Source: Eremomyces bilateralis CBS 781.70
Taxonomy: Eukaryota > Ascomycota > Dothideomycetes > Eremomycetales > Eremomycetaceae
Direction: 5' to 3'
Assembly: GCF_010015585.1 (NCBI RefSeq)
Contig: NW_022985069.1
Span: 497,024-561,023, forward strand
DNA length: 64,000 nucleotides
Below, piece after piece: positions 9,986-22,261 of this stretch. The translations under genes were made by a program, and so were the position numbers. The notes below the pieces were generated by a model. The model saw only the letters and a list, made by a program, of their open reading frames with translations, was not told the DNA's origin and did not search any database. Positions within the stretch are counted from its first letter, which is position 1; each line of letters begins with the position of its first letter.

Positions 9986-12900
9986 CTAACGACTTCGCTC
10001 ACCCCGTGCGGCCGTCGACGCCACGTTCTCCCTCGCCAGCTGCTGCCCGAAATTCTCCGCCACGCCCGGAAGCCCGACTCCGCTTCGCGGCCGCAGTCCC
10101 TGGATCCCTGCATTTGTGTGCGTGCTCCCCTCTCCTGTCGCAGCCTGAGGTCGTTCGGTTCGCCGAGGGGGCACAAACGGTGCCGCCGGCCCGGAAACCG
10201 CTCGCTGTCGCGCGATGTTGGCGCTTGACGCCGCATTGCTGAATGTGATCGGGTTGAATGCGGTGCCGAGTGGCGCGGCTGAGGATCGTGCACTGGATGG
10301 ACCAGAGGAGACGCTGATGGCGTCGGAACCGTGGACTCGGCGAGGGGTTGACCCTTGGAGGAGTTCACGCTCGCGACGACGGACGAGTTCGCTTGCGCGG
10401 CGGCGACGCTCGGCGTCGTCGAGGACACCGTTGAGAGGGGTGATGGGAGGCATGTTAGTGACCTGGTCGACAGCGGCGCGAAGCAGTCGGGTTGATGGCT
10501 GCGGCATCAAGCGAGCTTGGGAGGGTTGAGGTCGGAGGTTGGCGCGAGATGCCTGTGGGCGTGCGGAACTTGGGCTATGTTGGCTGGAACTGGATGGTGC
10601 CACAGACGCTCGTGGGGTTCGGGATCGGTCAGGTCCAGACGCGGTGTCGTGATCTCGCATCGAAGACTGAGAGGGCGGGGTGCGCATCGTGCGGGTCGAA
10701 GTTCGAGGTCGGATCGTCGCTGTTGAAGTTTGCTCGCGAAGTCGTTGGCTGGATTGGCGGGGTCGAACGTTGGTTTGGAGACGCGGTGCGAACGGGTTGT
10801 GACTTTGCTGCATGGTTCGAACAGCGGAGTTCAGACTTTGTTGCACGGATCGAGCCGCGAAGTTCAGACCTGGGCCCATAAAAGGGCTTTGATACGGAGC
10901 ATTGACGGGTGCAGTTGGCCGTCGGCCTGTGGCAGAAGGAGGCCGCGAATTCTGACGGCTCATCGGACGGACAATTGCGTCTGGAATTGTTGCGCCGCTC
11001 GCTATTGGATTCGACGCTGCACGAATATTGGGCCGTGAATCCCTTGGATCCGGATCCACAGAACCTCGTCCATCAATGTAGATGCCGTTTCCGGAATTCC
11101 CCAAATGCGCAGATGAAGCCGGGACAAATGACGGTGTGAAGCCGTCAGTCTGCGCAGCTGCTGCCATAAGCCTATTGTTGGAGGCTCTTCTGCCAATCCC
11201 TGGCGTTCGGCGACGGTCTGGAGAAGCTTGCTCAACAGGGTACGCAGGATGTTGTGCATATGCAGAATTCGTATGTCCGTTCATAGTATTTGCTGCGTTT
11301 CGCCTGTTTCGATTCGATGTCCCCGGGCGGTGAATTGGGGTTGATCCACGTAACAGCTCCAACTGGGCAAAGACGTCGTCCTCCCTCTCCATAGACACGT
11401 TTCTCTCAAAATTCTGATGTTCCGCAAACATAAAGCTAATTCGTGGGTCGTAGTCGCGTCGTTGTCTCGTACGTCGGCGGCCTTGGTGTCGTGCAATCGA
11501 TTCATCGGATGAGCCGTCCGAGACGCCATCCAGCCCATCTCCGAGGACTTGTTGCACTCCAACGGATGGTCGTGATATGGACGCCCCCAACCTAGCATTT
11601 GATGCGCGTCTAACATCTCCCATAGTGCTATCGCCATCTCGATCAATATCGGAATCATCGTCGTCTGCCTCTCCTTCGTAGTTTATGGATGAGACAGAAA
11701 GTACGGAACTCCTTCTCCGGAGTCCTCGGGAACCGTCCGGGAAGCGGGTCGTCCGAGGTCGTGGGGATGAGGTGGAAGCCGCGTTATATGTGTCTGCAGT
11801 AGGTGTTAGAGATCCTGAGTTTCGGTTCCGCAAAGCGTGGTTCGTGTTCGTCTCTAACCCGACCGTCGTCCTTCCCCCATCACTGTCCTCATCATACTCT
11901 CCACCCCCTTCTTCCACCCCAGCAGAAGCACCCTGATCCAATGGTGACCAGCCTCGATTCCGGAGAGCCTGATGGAATAAATGGTTTTCCGGATCCATGT
12001 TTGAAGAAGGCACATTGCGGTTGCGGTTCAAACGGGCCTGCACCCTGGTCTGTCGTCGTCGAATGTGTGAGATAGGGCTCTCGTCTTCGTCGTCTTCATC
12101 GGATTCCTCATCAAGAGAGGTCGACCTTGACGTTGACGGTCCCCTAGGTTCCGGCGAATCAGAGACTATCACTATGGCCCGCCTTGGGTGGTTTGGCCGT
12201 TGCTCCGGTTGAGGAGTCCCACTGGCGCCGGTGGATGAGCTCGTCTGCGAAGCAAGTTCGATGTTATCGTCATCGAGGAAGTCGGCCATAGAGGAGTCTT
12301 CTTCATCCTCATCTTCGTCCTCATCCTCTTCTTCGACGGTGTCCATATCTATCTCATCGGACATGAGACTCGCAGTGTTCGATCGGCGTCGACTTCCGGC
12401 AGCGCTGTGGGCAGCGAGTGGTCGCATTCGTCGGATTCCCTGAGGCGAAGGGGGGCCGCCGCGTCTGTTCATCCATTGCTGAATGTAGTTATTGCCGTCG
12501 TAGTCTCCAAATTCGGCCGAGGCCAGGTGCTCGTGGGCCATTACGGCGATAATATCGGAATCCAGATCATTGTCCGTCATGTCGAGGTCGTGGTCTAAGT
12601 CGTCGGCGTCAACATCATCCGTTCGTGCATCATCATCGCTAAATCCTCGGAGTGACCCGCCCCACACATCACGAAAGACCGCGGAGTCTGAATCGCCTGT
12701 CTCGATGTCCCAGTCGTTCCAGTCACAGTGCGAGCACATTCCCTGAACTACCTCATGGTGGCAGGCCGGGCACCTGTCCACATTGTCTTCATCGTCATGA
12801 TATGCATCGGTACCGAACCGTCGCTTAAAGGCCCCCTTGAAGAGGCCGCCGTGCTGAGGGTTGGTATTGTTCTTATCCTTCTGCACCGCTTCGGCTTCTT

Positions 12901-13517
12901 CTTTCTGCCATCTTTCGTGTTCATCTTTCTCCGACGAAGGGAGGAGCTCGGTCCGGGAAATCATGACTGTAATCAGCTCTTTGAGGAGGTAGGCTGGGGC
13001 CGGCATCTCGTGGACCGCGGCGCGGCAGTCTGGACAGGTTTTGTTGTGTTTATTGTTGGAAAACCACGTGCAAAGGCAACTGTAGCAGAACGTGTGGCCG
13101 CATGAGATGATGTAGGGTTCGTAGAGAAGCCGGGCACAGATCTTGCAGGAGGCGATGCTTCGAATGGACTCCATGTCCGATTTCAGCGAGCTCAGCAGCT
13201 GTAACGGGATTAGGATTATATCGTTCAAGTGACGCATGGAAGCTTACCTCTTCATTCTTCTTCGCGGCAGCCATGATGATGCTCTCACTGGATTGTGTCT
13301 TAGACGAAGATGCCAAGGAACCATCAGAAGAGCGTGGCAGCTTCAGCCCCTCCTGTGAATTCTTGGAGTACCTCCGGCTCCTATCGCTCGCGAGAGAGGT
13401 AGATGATGCCGAGGCCACATGATTCGGGATATTCGGTGAATTTTGGGAGCGACGAGAGGGTGGTTTTTCACGAGCACGCGAGGCGTTTGACGGAGACGCC
13501 TGCCCAACAGCCTCCAT
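9986..13517 (-). CDS. large RING-finger protein, likely E3 ubiquitin ligase, 2 exons
   Basis: Predicted protein of about 1160 aa. Exon 1 is 13248-13517 (90 aa, Ser/Arg-rich) and exon 2 is 9986-13198. A C3HC4 RING starts near residue 108: CKIC, then CGHTFCYSCLCTW, then CPDC. This supports E3 ligase activity by family knowledge. About 120 residues on is a second pair of CxxC motifs (CPACHHEVVQGMCSHC), possibly a zinc ribbon. The remainder is low complexity: two long Asp/Glu-rich tracts, Ser/Arg/Pro-rich segments and many phosphorylatable SP/SD sites. No other domain is seen. The acidic tracts create long Ser-rich shadow ORFs on the opposite strand. Target and location are unknown; the composition suggests a nuclear or chromatin role, which is inference. 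Confidence 0.82.
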
Positions 13518-14229
13518 CTCGGCAGGATCTCGCAGGTGGAGTGTTGCTACTCCTCATTCCAGGGGATCACGGGTTGAAATTAGGGAAGATTGAATATGAG
13601 GATTGGAAGAGGATGAGAGAGAGATTCATGGAGCTTTTGGAAGAGAAGAGCAGTGATGAGTGTGAGATCACTGAGTGAAGTGCAGGTGTTGTAACGTGAA
13701 GTCAGAAGTGGTGGGTGGGTAAAAGTGGGACGTCTAAGTCGGGGTCGATCCTGACAAGCACGCTACTCCTGATTAGGTATTAGCTTCGTTTTTCACCTTC
13801 TCGGGCAGTTGGGCTCCAGCCCTCAGCTAACGCCATCCTTCGCACTGACAACGCCAGTCGAACAATGGATTACGCTATGGCGGCTATGCTGGATCATCGC
13901 TGGACTAATACATTCTATCATCCATGAGCCTTGTACTTAGATTTGACCTCAACTCATGGGAGTCACAGACTCGCAGTTGGCACGATATCGGAACTCGGGT
14001 GCAGAGGGGATGTGAATTAATTTATTGACAGGCCGTTTATCCATATTCTCTCTCGCTTTTTCCCATTACCGCTTTCTCATAGTACTGCTTTTCCCCGTAC
14101 CACTGCTTTTTCCCATCCCGTAACAAGCTCATGCTACATGTAAACGAAAGTCGAAAACTATTTGTGAAAACAAGAATGCCAACCGATCTGCCGCTGCCCA
14201 TTTTCCGTCTATTATCAGAAGTCGATCCC
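13518..14229. other. intergenic region, no gene seen
   Basis: It contains the 5' flank of the RING gene and the 3' flank of the oxygenase-like gene. An ORF at 13403-13678 on the plus strand runs antisense through the RING first exon and is treated as a shadow. Near 14045-14115 a T/C-rich imperfect repeat of CTTTTTCCCAT/CTTTTCCCCGT type occurs. Confidence 0.4.
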
Positions 14230-15513
14230 TCAGTCCGTACGGGTGCGCTTGGTAGGACGCTCCATGCCCCCTTGGTTCACATCGACGACGACATCCGGAA
14301 TATTCATCTCCTCAATGTACCCCGACGCAATCATATCTTCATCCACCATCTCGCTGTTCATGTGAGCGAGGAACTTGGTCTGCTCCTTCAAGAAGGCCTT
14401 GAAATCGGACGTTGCGAACTTCTTGCCCGCTCGTTGCCGGCGCTCCATTTCTCGAAGCTTGGCGCGGATGCGGTCCTCCATGATTTGGAGACGGTATTCG
14501 GCGAACTGGTGGTAGAGCATTGACACGTCGGAGATCTGGCGGACGGTGTTCAAGACGGTAGCGTCGGCAGCGAAAGGATCCTTGGGTCGGAAGGAGGTCA
14601 CGGAGGTGATGCGCTCCCGGGTACCAAGAGCTCGGAGAGCCTGGTGGGTGATGTAGCGGCCTTGGAGGATGATAGCAGAGCCCTTGGATATTTCAGCGGC
14701 AAGTTCGGAAATGAACAGCATTGGATCATGCGAACTTACCATGCCGGGTCCGCGAACGCGGATGACAGTGCCGTCAGGCTTTTGAATCGCAGTCTCTCCT
14801 CCGACCATGTTGGTGCAGTCAGACAACATCAAGACACAGACGAAAGGGTAGCTGTCCCGGTGCCATCCGACCACCGGCTTATCGTCCTCCCATGGGCAGC
14901 CGGAAATGCCTTCATCCGAGGCGAAGAAGCATTTCTGAGCATTGATCATGTCGATCTCCTGTTGAACTTGCTTCTTGCTCTTGACGGCAAAGTTGATATG
15001 GCCAATCTCGTAGTCAACCACAACAGTGAGCTCCACCCCTGCGATCTTGGACATGATGGCGAGGGTCTTTGGGTGAGTCCAAGCGTCATAGGTGAAGGGA
15101 GCAAAGCTACATGGGTCAGAAAGAGTCTCTGGCAGAGGATGGATGGCTTACCGGCCAGCATAACCTCGAAGCTGGGATGCTGCAATATTGCTGCGGAATT
15201 GGCAAGTCTCATTGACTTCCTTCTTGAAGATCTCCTGTCGCATCTGATCGACCGCCTCCTTGGTGAAGAGTTGGAAAGGTTGGCTCATCGCCACTGGGGA
15301 CACGCCGGTGTCTTCGGGATAGCCGATGTCCTTCATGGTCAAGATCTCGGGAGCCTCCTTGAAAGCAAGGTGCTTATCCGGATCGAAACTCTCGACAGCG
15401 CCTGCATTGGTTTCAGGGTGAGGCTTTTCTGTACACTTCACAATGATATGGTCGCAGGCCGCCTGAGTAGCACACCCTGTGGCAGAGTCGGGCATAGCTG
15501 GCGAGGCCAGCAT
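14230..15513 (-). CDS. 2-oxoglutarate/Fe(II) oxygenase-like protein, 3 exons
   Basis: Predicted protein of about 393 aa. Exons are 15152-15513, 14740-15106 and 14230-14682. The facial-triad-like motif HRD sits at about His203-Asp205 in GWHRDSYPFVCVLML. GGETAI follows, then a distal His near 255 with an Arg five residues on in GRYITHQALRAL. This is the classic HxD...H...R layout of the double-stranded beta-helix dioxygenases. The C-terminal third is helical and charged, rich in Arg/Glu (RIRAKLREMERRQRAGKK), and ends in a basic TKRTRTD tail. The second intron (14683-14739) is 57 bp, has good GT..AG ends and lacks in-frame stops, so a retained form would add 19 residues. The substrate is unknown. 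Confidence 0.75.
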
Positions 15514-17813
15514 GATGAATTGGGTGGAATTAGGTGAGTCTCGGACAAAGCGAGGTTACAGAACAAATGACAAAAGTCTTCTGGCAAGATGTTTGATTAG
15601 GATCGTGGTTCAGGTCGAGAGGTAAAATGAAGGTTGATCAAGTCAAAAGGTCTGAAGAGCAGAAATATCGATTTTTAGTGGGATATCGACAAGAAGGAGC
15701 ATGGACTGGTAATTATCAGAGGCCCCGAACACATGCAGGAATTCTGGTGAATTGAATTCTCAACCTCACCGCATCCAGCCCACAAGCGGAATAGGAATCC
15801 GATATTAAGCGTCCTGCTGGCAGAAACGGCAAACCCTTTCACAAAGAGGGAGGGGAGACAAATAGACCCGAGATGAGGTAGGTTCACAAAGAACTAGATC
15901 TCATAGACCTCAAGAGATTGTACGTGCAATAACAGTATATACGGACACATTCACACGAATGAACAAGAATGTGGTGATTAAAATTTGTTCCCAATGTTAT
16001 CAAGGCAGACGGTAAAGGTAGGGTCAATTGTGTGCTCATGGAATGCGAACGAGGCCTTTTATACTGCAGGATAGTCCAACCCCATGCATTCTATATACTG
16101 AAATGGCAATATCTCCAACGCCAGTCCCCAACTGCACTATATTCAAGGCGTCCTACCTCCGTGCCAATCACATCTTGCCGGTTTCTGAAACTTAGAACGG
16201 ACTGGTAGCTCCACTGCCCAGCTGACATCAATGCCGACATCGTGAGTAGTCAGTGCTATCTGGTCACGATGGCAAGGAGCAAGTCCATCGCAAGGGGGAT
16301 TGTTCGCCAGACAATGAACAAGAACATCCATCGATTTTTACCAACTGTAAATACCCGTTTGAGGCTTTGATCGCACTGGCATATTATCTTATCGCCAACC
16401 TGATACTGGATTCTGGATAGGGACTGATACCAGAAATGATTCTATCCAACATGCCATGCAACCGAGGCTTCATCGGGTGACTGATACCATACTTCCCATC
16501 ATGGACACAATGTGGTTTCCTCTTCTCTTTTTCCTAATCCAAAGGAATTGTCTTCCTGATCTCGCAAGCTCGACATGCATTGTCACAACGGCATTGTGAG
16601 CCCCTGCAGGATACGGCAACCGCCGGCAATTTGGGGTCCAGTGGTTCAATGCTAGATTGGTCGGGGATGCTAGTGATGATACTGGGAACCAGAATACCCA
16701 ATTGGGTTATGGAATTTGAGGACGAAGATAGGCGATTAGAGCTCGGATTTCGCATCCATTGTAGGATCCATCCAACGGTGGGAGGGAAATGTCACCAGTT
16801 CCCTATTTAGACCATCAGCTAATGCAATATCAATAACCATCATTATCAAAAGTGGAGGCAACATCGAAGTCTTCGAGCCCATCAGTGTGGAGGCGATTTG
16901 AATCTAGAAAGGTTGGGCATTGAGTTTATGTCTCGGTCTATGGACTTCGTTTCCTGATCGAGGAGAGCGCAGGGCGACCCCGGCGGAACATTGTGATATC
17001 CCCTCCACACCTCAGTTGAATTATCGTCAACTGTTGTCGTGTCGGCCCCAGCGAGTTCAGTCATCGTGGACCGATTTGGTCCAGAGCATCAACGAGCAGT
17101 GCTACCCCGCCGGGGCCCTGAATTCTTGAACGTAACCAGAAGCATAGCATCACAAGTTGAGACCGCGATATGCGAGGTGATGAAGGGGTTCAGCCTCCCA
17201 ATGCATTTGCGAAATAGAACACGGTCGAGAATTGTCCTTGCCGCGACGCATGCCGTTCGTGAGGATCTCGAGTCGGCTCAGCGTCGTGGACTCCAGGTGT
17301 TGATGGAGGTTAGCTTCGGTGCATGATAAGGTTTCAAATCACAGCTACCGGTACCCAGCCAACGGCATCATGACTGAATAACCGTACGATTTTAAGCACG
17401 ACTGCAACGAACACGTGGATCTCTATAACATGTAAAGCATGCAATCTATCACCTGGAGCGAGTTAGTGGACAGGCATTGGGTAACCCTTCATCGCGTCCT
17501 CCGACGAATCGGAATCAGCGCCACGATGCGAGATCCAGGGTCTACTCCATCTAGAACGACGGTATCCCGTTCTCGAGTCGCTAGGGCGCCCGATATCTTC
17601 GACATCCAACACTGAAGTTGAGTTGAAGTTGACGTTGTGACAGTAACCAGGAGTCCAGGAACGGGGAACCTTGGCACGGACGCGGTCTCGTGAAACATTT
17701 TTCCGAGCTTGAACCGGCCGCAACATGTGGCGTCGGATTTGATCAACGAACGCCTCGATAACTCTGCGCTTTGTATTCATCCCACGGACAGAGAGATATG
17801 TGGCGATAGCAAT
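15514..17813. other. 2.3-kb region without a supported gene
   Basis: Several ORFs of 60-95 aa occur on both strands, but none shows a domain, convincing splice structure or biased composition. A 95-aa frame at 17039-17326 (+) is the least random-looking, but is not called. Part must be the 5' flank of COX23. Confidence 0.35.
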
Positions 17814-18313
17814 ATGGCGTCTCAACCGGGTGAGTCGGCATGGACCGAAGAAACGGCGAAGAAGTTTGAATCGTACGTTGCCTCGTCCAACAGTCAAACA
17901 GCTGCAACGGGCGACCCTCATGTCAACCGGAAATCTGATACTGACCTGTTCTGGATTATCGTAGAAAGCAGCTGAGCAAGTACATGGATCCATGTCAAGA
18001 AGCTGCCAACCGCAGTTTAAAATGCCTGGCGAGGAACGGAGGCGAAAAGGAGATGTGCAACGACTACTTCCTGTAAGTTGTTTTGCTATTTCTCTACGTC
18101 CCCTTATTAAGCAGATATTACTACCTTGGCAATGATGGGCCTCTACACAGTACACACTTGTGCATCTTGACTGACGAGTTTCGATAGAGCATACCGTGAC
18201 TGCAAGAAGCAGTGGGTTCGTAACGTCCATGGATAGCTTTTGCACCCGTTCAGATACTGACAGTCACACAGCTTGAGGACAGGAACAAGAACAAGAAGGG
18301 CTTTTTCGGATGA
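17814..18313 (+). CDS. COX23: COX23-like twin CX9C mitochondrial protein, 4 small exons
   Basis: Small intermembrane-space protein of about 78 aa needed for cytochrome c oxidase assembly in yeast; it is imported by the Mia40 pathway. Exons are 17814-17872, 17965-18072, 18188-18215 and 18272-18313. The twin cysteine helices are visible: CQEAANRSLKC and CNDYFLAYRDC, each with two Cys separated by nine residues. The family stretch SLKCLARNGG and the end LEDRNKNKKG also match. The intron phases (2, 2, 0) join without frame errors. The third exon is only 28 bp, so automated calls may miss it. A 260-aa ORF on the opposite strand across this locus is a shadow. Confidence 0.87.
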
Positions 18314-18553
18314 AAGCCGAAATCAGAGAACAGATCTGGACCTGGCAAAGGAGATGAGCTAGGCAAAATCACACTTCCACAATTACTTCAATGTATACTA
18401 GCAACCCAATCGTAAGATCTACACGGATCCGAGTAATTTCTAGTGCCTAAGGATGACTAGAGAGCATGAATTGTCTTGCGGGATCGAGTACACATGCTAT
18501 CTATAAGCTCGTGCGCCGGGTATATGCAGATCCTATGAACTCCATGCCCAAAT

Positions 18554-20313
18554 TTACATCCGCTCGCGTCTCCGAGGAGCGCTCTTGATGATGTTATCGA
18601 CCCTCAGTAGGAGCTAAATTGGTCAGTTAGTTTGTATCCATAAGCGAAAGACTTGAAACAAGGAACTTACCTCCGCCGCTTCCGAAGCGGATGAGACCAC
18701 CGCACGCTTCAGCTTGTAGCTCTCAATAACGCCCAGCTCCCGCATATCCGCAATCCCGCCGCCCGGCGAGAACATATCCAACCCGGAGCTCGTCATGCCC
18801 GCGTACACCGCCTTCCTCAATCGCGCGATCAGATCGCTCGAATCGTACCCCGCATTATCCGCCAGGATCGTCGGCAGCTGCCTCAGCGCCTTCGCAAACG
18901 CATCCACCGCCAACGCCTTCTTCCCCGCCACGTTCTGCGCCGCGTGGTCCACCGCCTTCGCCATCACCATCTCCGCGCTACCGCCGCCGAGCGTCACCCG
19001 CGGCTCCTTGACCGTCTGAGACAGTACCGCCAGCGCATCGTGCAGTGATCGCTCCGCTTCGTCGAGCAGCTGCTCAGTGGCGCCGCGCAGCACGATCGTG
19101 CAGGCGCGCCCGGCGGCGACGCCGGAGAAGCGGATCAGGCGGTCTTCGCCGATGATGACTTCGTCGATAAGGTCGCAGTGGCCAAGCTTGACGGCCTCCG
19201 GGTGGTCGAAGGTGGAGGTGATCTCGCCGCCGGTAACGAGGGCGAGCCGCTCGACGCCGTCGAAGTCAGCGTGCTCGATAGAGGAGATACCGACGTCGGC
19301 GAAGAGCTGCTCGGGCCAGTTGTAAATGAGCTGCCGGTTGACGAAGCAGTTGATGCCGTGGGCCTTGATGCGGTCGACCTTCTGGCGCATCTTTTCTCGT
19401 TCGGCCTTCTCGAGCTCGGCGAGCTTGCCGGTCGAGTCGACCTTGAGTCGGGCACCGAAGATCTTGACCTTGTCAGTGTCCATAGACGTATTCGAAATGA
19501 GGATCTTGGCATTCTCGATTCTCCGTGGCTGGTTGACGCCGAACTTCTTGTCTAGGATGAAGCCTTCCTCGAGGTATGAATCCTTCAGTTTGCCTCCAGC
19601 CTTCTTGATGATCTGGATGTGTGACAGGTCGGTTGAGCCTTTCATTCGTAGCACAGCATCGACGGCCAGGTTTGCAAACTGGTCCCGATCCTGATTCAGT
19701 ACCTTCGAGCTCAATGTCGTGCTCCCGATAGCAACCAGGTCTCTCCTGAACTTCTCCGGATCGTTGCTATTGTTGACCGCCGTGCTTTCCAGCGCTTGGA
19801 GCGCAGCATGGCTGGCTATTCTGTACCCTTCGATGATGGTCTGAGGGTGTATCTTCTGGTTCACCAGCTGTTCCGCTCCTCGTAGGAGTTCCGCGGCCAA
19901 AACGGCGACTGATGTTGTGCCGTCACCAACCTCATCGTCCTGGACTTTTGAAATGTTGACGAGAACTTTCGCCGCGGCATTGTCGAGTGCGATGGATTTC
20001 AGGATCGTAGCTCCGTCGTTTGTGACCATGATTTCTCCAGTGGACCTGATAGAGCATGTTAGCTGCCTGCGCACCACCGCCTCGCCTATCGCCGATATCC
20101 CAACTTACGCGGACTGTAGGATCTTGTCCATGCCTTTGGGCCCCAATGTGCTCTTCACCAGGTCTCCCACAGCAATAGCACCAACGAACGCTGATAGTCG
20201 TGCATTCTCTCCCTTCTCCTCAGTGACATCGTCCGCAAAAATTTGGGTCGGGGGTTGGTAAGCCTAGCGACGTTAATACGATAAACAGCAAGCATATCAA
20301 GAACACTCACCAT
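18554..20313 (-). CDS. CCT2: T-complex chaperonin subunit beta (CCT2), 4 exons
   Basis: Subunit of the cytosolic TRiC/CCT chaperonin, which folds actin, tubulin and other proteins with ATP. The protein is about 530 aa, close to yeast Cct2. Exons are 20311-20313 (the start codon alone), 20109-20263, 18671-20045 and 18554-18613. Group II chaperonin signatures are present: [26 protein letters not shown], the catalytic loop [19 protein letters not shown], the apical [15 protein letters not shown] region and [17 protein letters not shown]. The segment [19 protein letters not shown] and the end [16 protein letters not shown] are typical of the beta subunit. The first intron (20264-20310) directly follows the ATG. 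The gene is divergent from SAD1. Confidence 0.95.
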
Positions 20314-20584
20314 TTTTACCAGCTCTGGAGTTGAATAGGTAAGTTTCTGGTAAATTTATTGGAGTTGAGAGCTTCTATTGAAAGTTGAGATGCCGTTGTT
20401 CTGATCTGAAAAGTCCCGAAATCCAGTGACAGGGAACTCCCCAGCTATAGCTTGATGATCACGAATCGCGTATTTCCACCTCAACCTGAATGAATGCTAC
20501 AGGAAGGCTGAATTCTCTTAATATTGCACTAAATTTCATGAGCTACGAGTCCCCCATTTACTACGCAGAGGTTATCTGATCAAA
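20314..20584. promoter_or_regulatory. shared intergenic promoter region of CCT2 and SAD1
   Basis: A 271-bp divergent gap. A CCAAT box is present on the minus strand at about 20358-20362 (ATTGG on the plus strand), at a plausible distance from the CCT2 start. Function is inference. Confidence 0.5.
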
Positions 20585-22261
20585 ATGGCGAAACGACGCG
20601 CTGCTGAACCGTTGGAAGCAGTAGCACATGCCGACTCGCCCGCGTCCAAGAAGTCCAAAGTCGACGACGTTCCAGACGAGTCGGAGCTGGTCGAGAACGA
20701 TGCCCCAACCAACGGTCACCTTATGAACCCTCGAACGCAAGATGCCGAAAAGCTGGATATCCTTGGAGCCGCCGAACAAGAGCATGAGGAGCTGGAGGAA
20801 ACCGGCTTCGACTCCGAGGAGGAAGACATGCAGGCCGCGCCGAAACGGCAAACCGCCCCGACGGAGGGATACGACGATCTATACCTCGACACCATCAAGC
20901 GAGCCGTCCTCGACTTCGACTTCGAGAAACTGTGTTCCGTCACGCTGTCCAACATCAACGTCTACGCGTGCCTGATTTGCGGCAAATATTACCAGGGACG
21001 GGGCACCAGTTCGCAGGCATACTTCCACGCGCTGGACGAAGGGCACCATGTGTACATCAATATGGCGACGAAGAAGGTGTACGTCCTCCCCGAGGGATAC
21101 GAAGTCAAGAGCAAAAGTTTGGACGACATCAAGTTTGTGGTAGACCCCGTGTTCAACAAGGCAGATGTCATGGCATTGGACAGAGAGCAAAAGACAGCCT
21201 GGGATCTAGTGAATCGAAAGTACGTTCCAGGATTCGTGGGGATGAACAATATCAAGGCGAACGATTACTTCAACGTCATCATCCATGCTCTCGCGCACGT
21301 CGCCCCCCTCCGCAACTATCTCATGCTGGAAGACCTCTCGAACCGACCGCAGCTCGCTCAGCGATTCAGCATCCTCGTGCGGAAGATCTGGAATCCACGA
21401 GCATTCAAAGCGCACGTTTCCCCCCACGAACTTCTTCAAGAAGTGGCCTTGCGGTCCGGAAAGCGCTTTAACCTGACCGAACAGGCGGATCCGGTCGACT
21501 TCCTGACCTGGTTCCTCAACCATCTGCATCTGGCCCTGGGAGGCAGCAAAACCAAGCCCGGCACGAGCATCGTGCAGCGCGTCTTCCAAGGGGCAATGAA
21601 GGTCGAATCCCAACTGATCACCGCGCGAGCCGACGCCGGCGATCGGCTGCGCTTCGAAGACGCGGACGTGCAGACCGAGACGCAGCGATACATGTTCCTA
21701 ACCCTCGACCTCCCGCCCGCGCCGCTGTTCCAAGACGAGCTCGATCGCAACATCATCCCACAAGTGCGATTGGGCGAGATCCTATCCAAGTACGACGGCC
21801 GCCGCGCGCAAGAACGGCTGAACCACCGCCGCCGCTACCGTCTACTGCATCCGCTCCCCCCCTATCTCCTCTTCCACATCAAGCGGTTCAGCACCAACAA
21901 ATTCGTCTCGGAGCGCAACCCCACCATCGTCACATCCGACCGCCCCTCAATCGACATGGCCGAGTACGTGGAGCCGAACCCCAGCCTGCACTCCCCCGCG
22001 GACCCGATCATGTACGATCTGGTCGCGAACGTCACGCACGAGGCGGTGCGGATCCGCGACGACAGCGTGGAGGGGGAGGCGGAGAAGAAGGTGTGGCACG
22101 TGCAGCTGCGGGACAAGAGCCGCGACGAGTGGATCGAGGTGCAGGATCTGTTTGTGGAGAAGATCATGCCGGAGACGCTGTTTACAAAGGAGAGTTATGT
22201 GCAGGTGTGGGAGCGACGGCGGGGGCCGGCGAAAGGGAAGGGTAGGGAGGGGGGGAGATAA
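20585..22261 (+). CDS. SAD1: SAD1/USP39 tri-snRNP splicing factor, single exon
   Basis: Ubiquitin-protease-like protein without protease activity that acts in U4/U6.U5 tri-snRNP assembly or stability during pre-mRNA splicing. It has 558 aa in one exon. An acidic, Lys-containing N-terminus (about residues 1-85) with a KKSK patch precedes a Zn-UBP finger near residues 115-150: CLICGKYYQGRG, then YFHALDEGHHVYI. The USP-like domain starts at PGFVGMNNIKANDYFNVIIH. The catalytic Cys expected in active USPs is absent here, with Asp-Tyr in its place, as in Sad1/USP39. YLLFHIKRFSTNKF is the usual late motif, and the His-box region reads YDLVANVTHEA. The end is Gly/Lys/Arg-rich. The ATG at 20585 follows the short divergent promoter. 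Confidence 0.93.
   Translation: MAKRRAAEPLEAVAHADSPASKKSKVDDVPDESELVENDAPTNGHLMNPRTQDAEKLDILGAAEQEHEELEETGFDSEEEDMQAAPKRQTAPTEGYDDLYLDTIKRAVLDFDFEKLCSVTLSNINVYACLICGKYYQGRGTSSQAYFHALDEGHHVYINMATKKVYVLPEGYEVKSKSLDDIKFVVDPVFNKADVMALDREQKTAWDLVNRKYVPGFVGMNNIKANDYFNVIIHALAHVAPLRNYLMLEDLSNRPQLAQRFSILVRKIWNPRAFKAHVSPHELLQEVALRSGKRFNLTEQADPVDFLTWFLNHLHLALGGSKTKPGTSIVQRVFQGAMKVESQLITARADAGDRLRFEDADVQTETQRYMFLTLDLPPAPLFQDELDRNIIPQVRLGEILSKYDGRRAQERLNHRRRYRLLHPLPPYLLFHIKRFSTNKFVSERNPTIVTSDRPSIDMAEYVEPNPSLHSPADPIMYDLVANVTHEAVRIRDDSVEGEAEKKVWHVQLRDKSRDEWIEVQDLFVEKIMPETLFTKESYVQVWERRRGPAKGKGREGGR

Noticed and set aside
12231-12443. plus-strand ORF with a poly-Ser run
   Set aside because: Antisense image of the Asp/Glu-rich tract of the RING protein.
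17463-18245. 260-aa minus-strand ORF
   Set aside because: It overlaps COX23 exons and introns on the other strand and has no recognisable motif.
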